NCBI GenBank assembly: GCA_022361135.1
Contig: JAKSBM010000947.1
Coordinates: 1 to 6,368, forward strand
Length of the DNA stretch: 6,368 nt
Direction of reading: 5' to 3'
Origin: Desulfobacterales bacterium
GTDB lineage: Bacteria > Desulfobacterota > Desulfobacteria > Desulfobacterales > Desulfobacteraceae
Each line of letters begins with the position of its first letter. Positions within the stretch are counted from its first letter, which is position 1. The notes beneath the pieces are model-generated. The model made no database searches and was not told the DNA's origin. It worked only from the letters and a program-made list of their open reading frames with translations. The position numbers and the translations under genes were made by a program. Below are positions 5,268-6,368 of this stretch, one piece after another.

Positions 5268-6154
5268 GCCTCTTCCTCCCCATGCTCGTGGGTTTTCAAA
5301 TCCTTGCCCATGGCCCCTGAAATGATTTTTCCATAGTCCTGGAACAGGGTATCCACCGATTTTTTCACCGCCCCCTTCAACAGCCGGTTCTCCTTCTGGC
5401 TGGTGGGGGAGTAAACCTCCAGGATCCGGGTGGGGGAATCCTTCAAGGCATTGAACCCCGGAGACAATTCCAGCTCCGCCCCATGGACCATGCGCACCCG
5501 GGGAGATTCAAAGGCGGCTTCAATGCCGTCCAAGGCCGTATATCTGGGCCGATAGATACTGCCCTCGTCCTCATGGTCGATGGTGACCAGGCCGGGCAGA
5601 TCCATTTCCAGCAATTCCAAAAAATCATCCACATGGCGTTCCACCCGCAGGCAGCAGGGCTTTTGCGGGGATGCCGCCCCCTCGGCAAAGGCCATGGACC
5701 GGGCATAACCAATGGCGGGAATACCCAATTCTTCAGCCAGTTGGGGCCCCACCTGGGCGGTTTCCGAATCTGCGGTCTGGGAACCGCAGAGCACCAGGTC
5801 AAATTCAGGACAGGCCTTGCGGATGAACCGGGCCAGGACATGGGAGGTTAAAAAGGTATCGGCACCGGCCATGCAGCGATCCGTGAGCAATACCCCCTGA
5901 TCCGCCCCCATGGCAATGGATTGATGGAGGATTTCTTCGGCCATGGGCGGTCCCATGGTCAAGGCGGTCAATTGAACGGGGGAATCCTGCGCCAAAAGAA
6001 AAGCTTTGAGTTGGAGGGCCGCCTCAAGGGCGTATCCCGAAGCCGGATCCATCATGCCCTGGGCCAACTCCCGTTTCAGGGTTCCGGTTTTGGAATCCCA
6101 GGGCAGTTCCGACACCATGGGCACCTGTTTGATACAGACAATGAGATTAAACAT
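5264..6154 (-). CDS. etfB: Electron transfer flavoprotein subunit beta
   Basis: This is the beta subunit of ETF, which binds AMP or, in bifurcating ETFs, a second FAD, and docks with the acyl-CoA dehydrogenase. Seen in 296 residues: MFNLIVCIKQVP at the start, an alternating Rossmann-like core (1-200), and the nucleotide-binding segment CGSQTADSETAQVGPQLAEE (123-142). The beta-subunit signature follows as RVERHVDDFLELLEMDLPGLVTI (170-192). The TAQVGP wording resembles the DGDTAQVGP form of anaerobic and bifurcating EtfB more than the DDDCNQTGQ form of mitochondrial ETF, although the usual DGD is DSE here. The protein is longer than the roughly 250-260 residue family norm, with a C-terminal extension (about 243-296) ending in a charged tail. 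AAGGAG lies 8 nt before the ATG at 6154. It starts 12 bp after the acyl-CoA dehydrogenase stop and overlaps etfA by 4 bp. Subunit identity is secure; a bifurcating function is only a possibility. Confidence 0.95.
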   Translation of the reverse strand: MFNLIVCIKQVPMVSELPWDSKTGTLKRELAQGMMDPASGYALEAALQLKAFLLAQDSPVQLTALTMGPPMAEEILHQSIAMGADQGVLLTDRCMAGADTFLTSHVLARFIRKACPEFDLVLCGSQTADSETAQVGPQLAEELGIPAIGYARSMAFAEGAASPQKPCCLRVERHVDDFLELLEMDLPGLVTIDHEDEGSIYRPRYTALDGIEAAFESPRVRMVHGAELELSPGFNALKDSPTRILEVYSPTSQKENRLLKGAVKKSVDTLFQDYGKIISGAMGKDLKTHEHGEEEA

Positions 6155-6166
6155 CTGGATTCTCCT

Positions 6167-6368
6167 TTATCGGGGCTGGTTCAAAATGTGACGGGCAATG
6201 ACCATGCGCTGGATTTCGCTGGTTCCTTCATAGATTTCCGTCACCTTGGCGTCCCGGAAATACCGTTCCACATCATACTCCTTGGAATATCCGTAGCCCC
6301 CGTGGATCTGTACGGCCCGGTCCGTCACCATGCGGGCCGTGGCTGAACAATGGAGCTTGGCCATGGAG
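6167..6368 (-). CDS. Acyl-CoA dehydrogenase, C-terminal 67 residues (partial, enters from the right edge)
   Basis: This is a flavoprotein that removes two hydrogens from the alpha and beta carbons of an acyl-CoA and hands the electrons to ETF. Only the C-terminal helical domain is visible. It includes [11 protein letters not shown], then [18 protein letters not shown] (the FAD- and dimer-contacting motif with conserved Gly-Gly-x-Gly) and [22 protein letters not shown]. The Glu in IYEGT corresponds to the catalytic base of the MCAD/SCAD family (E376 in human MCAD numbering), so this copy appears active, with the common placement rather than the isovaleryl-CoA or long-chain arrangement. It ends at the TAA at 6167-6169. 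Chain-length specificity cannot be read from this fragment; short-chain or butyryl-type is plausible because the end is short and the partner ETF genes follow directly. It heads the visible part of the ACAD-etfB-etfA-thioesterase operon. Confidence 0.95.
   Translation of the reverse strand, partial: SMAKLHCSATARMVTDRAVQIHGGYGYSKEYDVERYFRDAKVTEIYEGTSEIQRMVIARHILNQPR

Noticed and set aside
1..6368. Search for CRISPR arrays, insertion sequences, tRNAs and attachment sites
   Set aside because: I saw no spaced direct repeats, transposase motifs, tRNA cloverleafs or flanking duplications; the only tandem repeat is the coding array in the SCO gene.

Overview
The window looks like chromosomal DNA from a deltaproteobacterium, most plausibly a Desulfobacterales-type (sulfate-reducing) organism. 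This is inferred from protein style and from a beta-oxidation/ETF operon lying beside a haem-copper oxidase operon; no rRNA or marker gene is present to confirm it. All seven recognisable genes are on the minus strand, in two groups separated by one intergenic region of about 0.5 kb.

Right-hand group, in transcription order from the right edge (6368 to 3455): the 3' end of an acyl-CoA dehydrogenase, then etfB, etfA and a two-hotdog acyl-CoA thioesterase. Gaps are 12 bp, a 4-bp ATGA overlap and 16 bp, so this is a tight operon. The dehydrogenase oxidises an acyl-CoA, EtfAB takes the electrons, and the thioesterase could release acid or CoA from pathway intermediates. A strong hairpin with U-tracts on both strands (3397-3435) closes the operon.

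Middle (2939-3396): an AT-rich region with no convincing protein gene. On the plus strand it has a near-consensus sigma70 promoter (TTGACA-17-CATAAT, 3213-3241) pointing at the same bidirectional terminator. The predicted transcript is about 190 nt with an unpaired CCUCCUU (anti-Shine-Dalgarno) segment just before the terminator. I propose it as a small regulatory RNA. It is the best candidate in the window for something undescribed.

Left-hand group (2938 to 1): a four-helix DUF2231 membrane protein, a secreted DOMON-domain (probable haem b) protein, an SCO/SenC copper chaperone with an unusual His/Met-rich arm of about 150 residues, and the N-terminal 202 residues of cytochrome c oxidase subunit I, which runs off the left edge. 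The DOMON and SCO genes overlap by ATGA. Together they look like an oxidase assembly and electron-transfer module: SCO delivers copper to the oxidase, while the DOMON and DUF2231 proteins may form a periplasmic/membrane redox pair.
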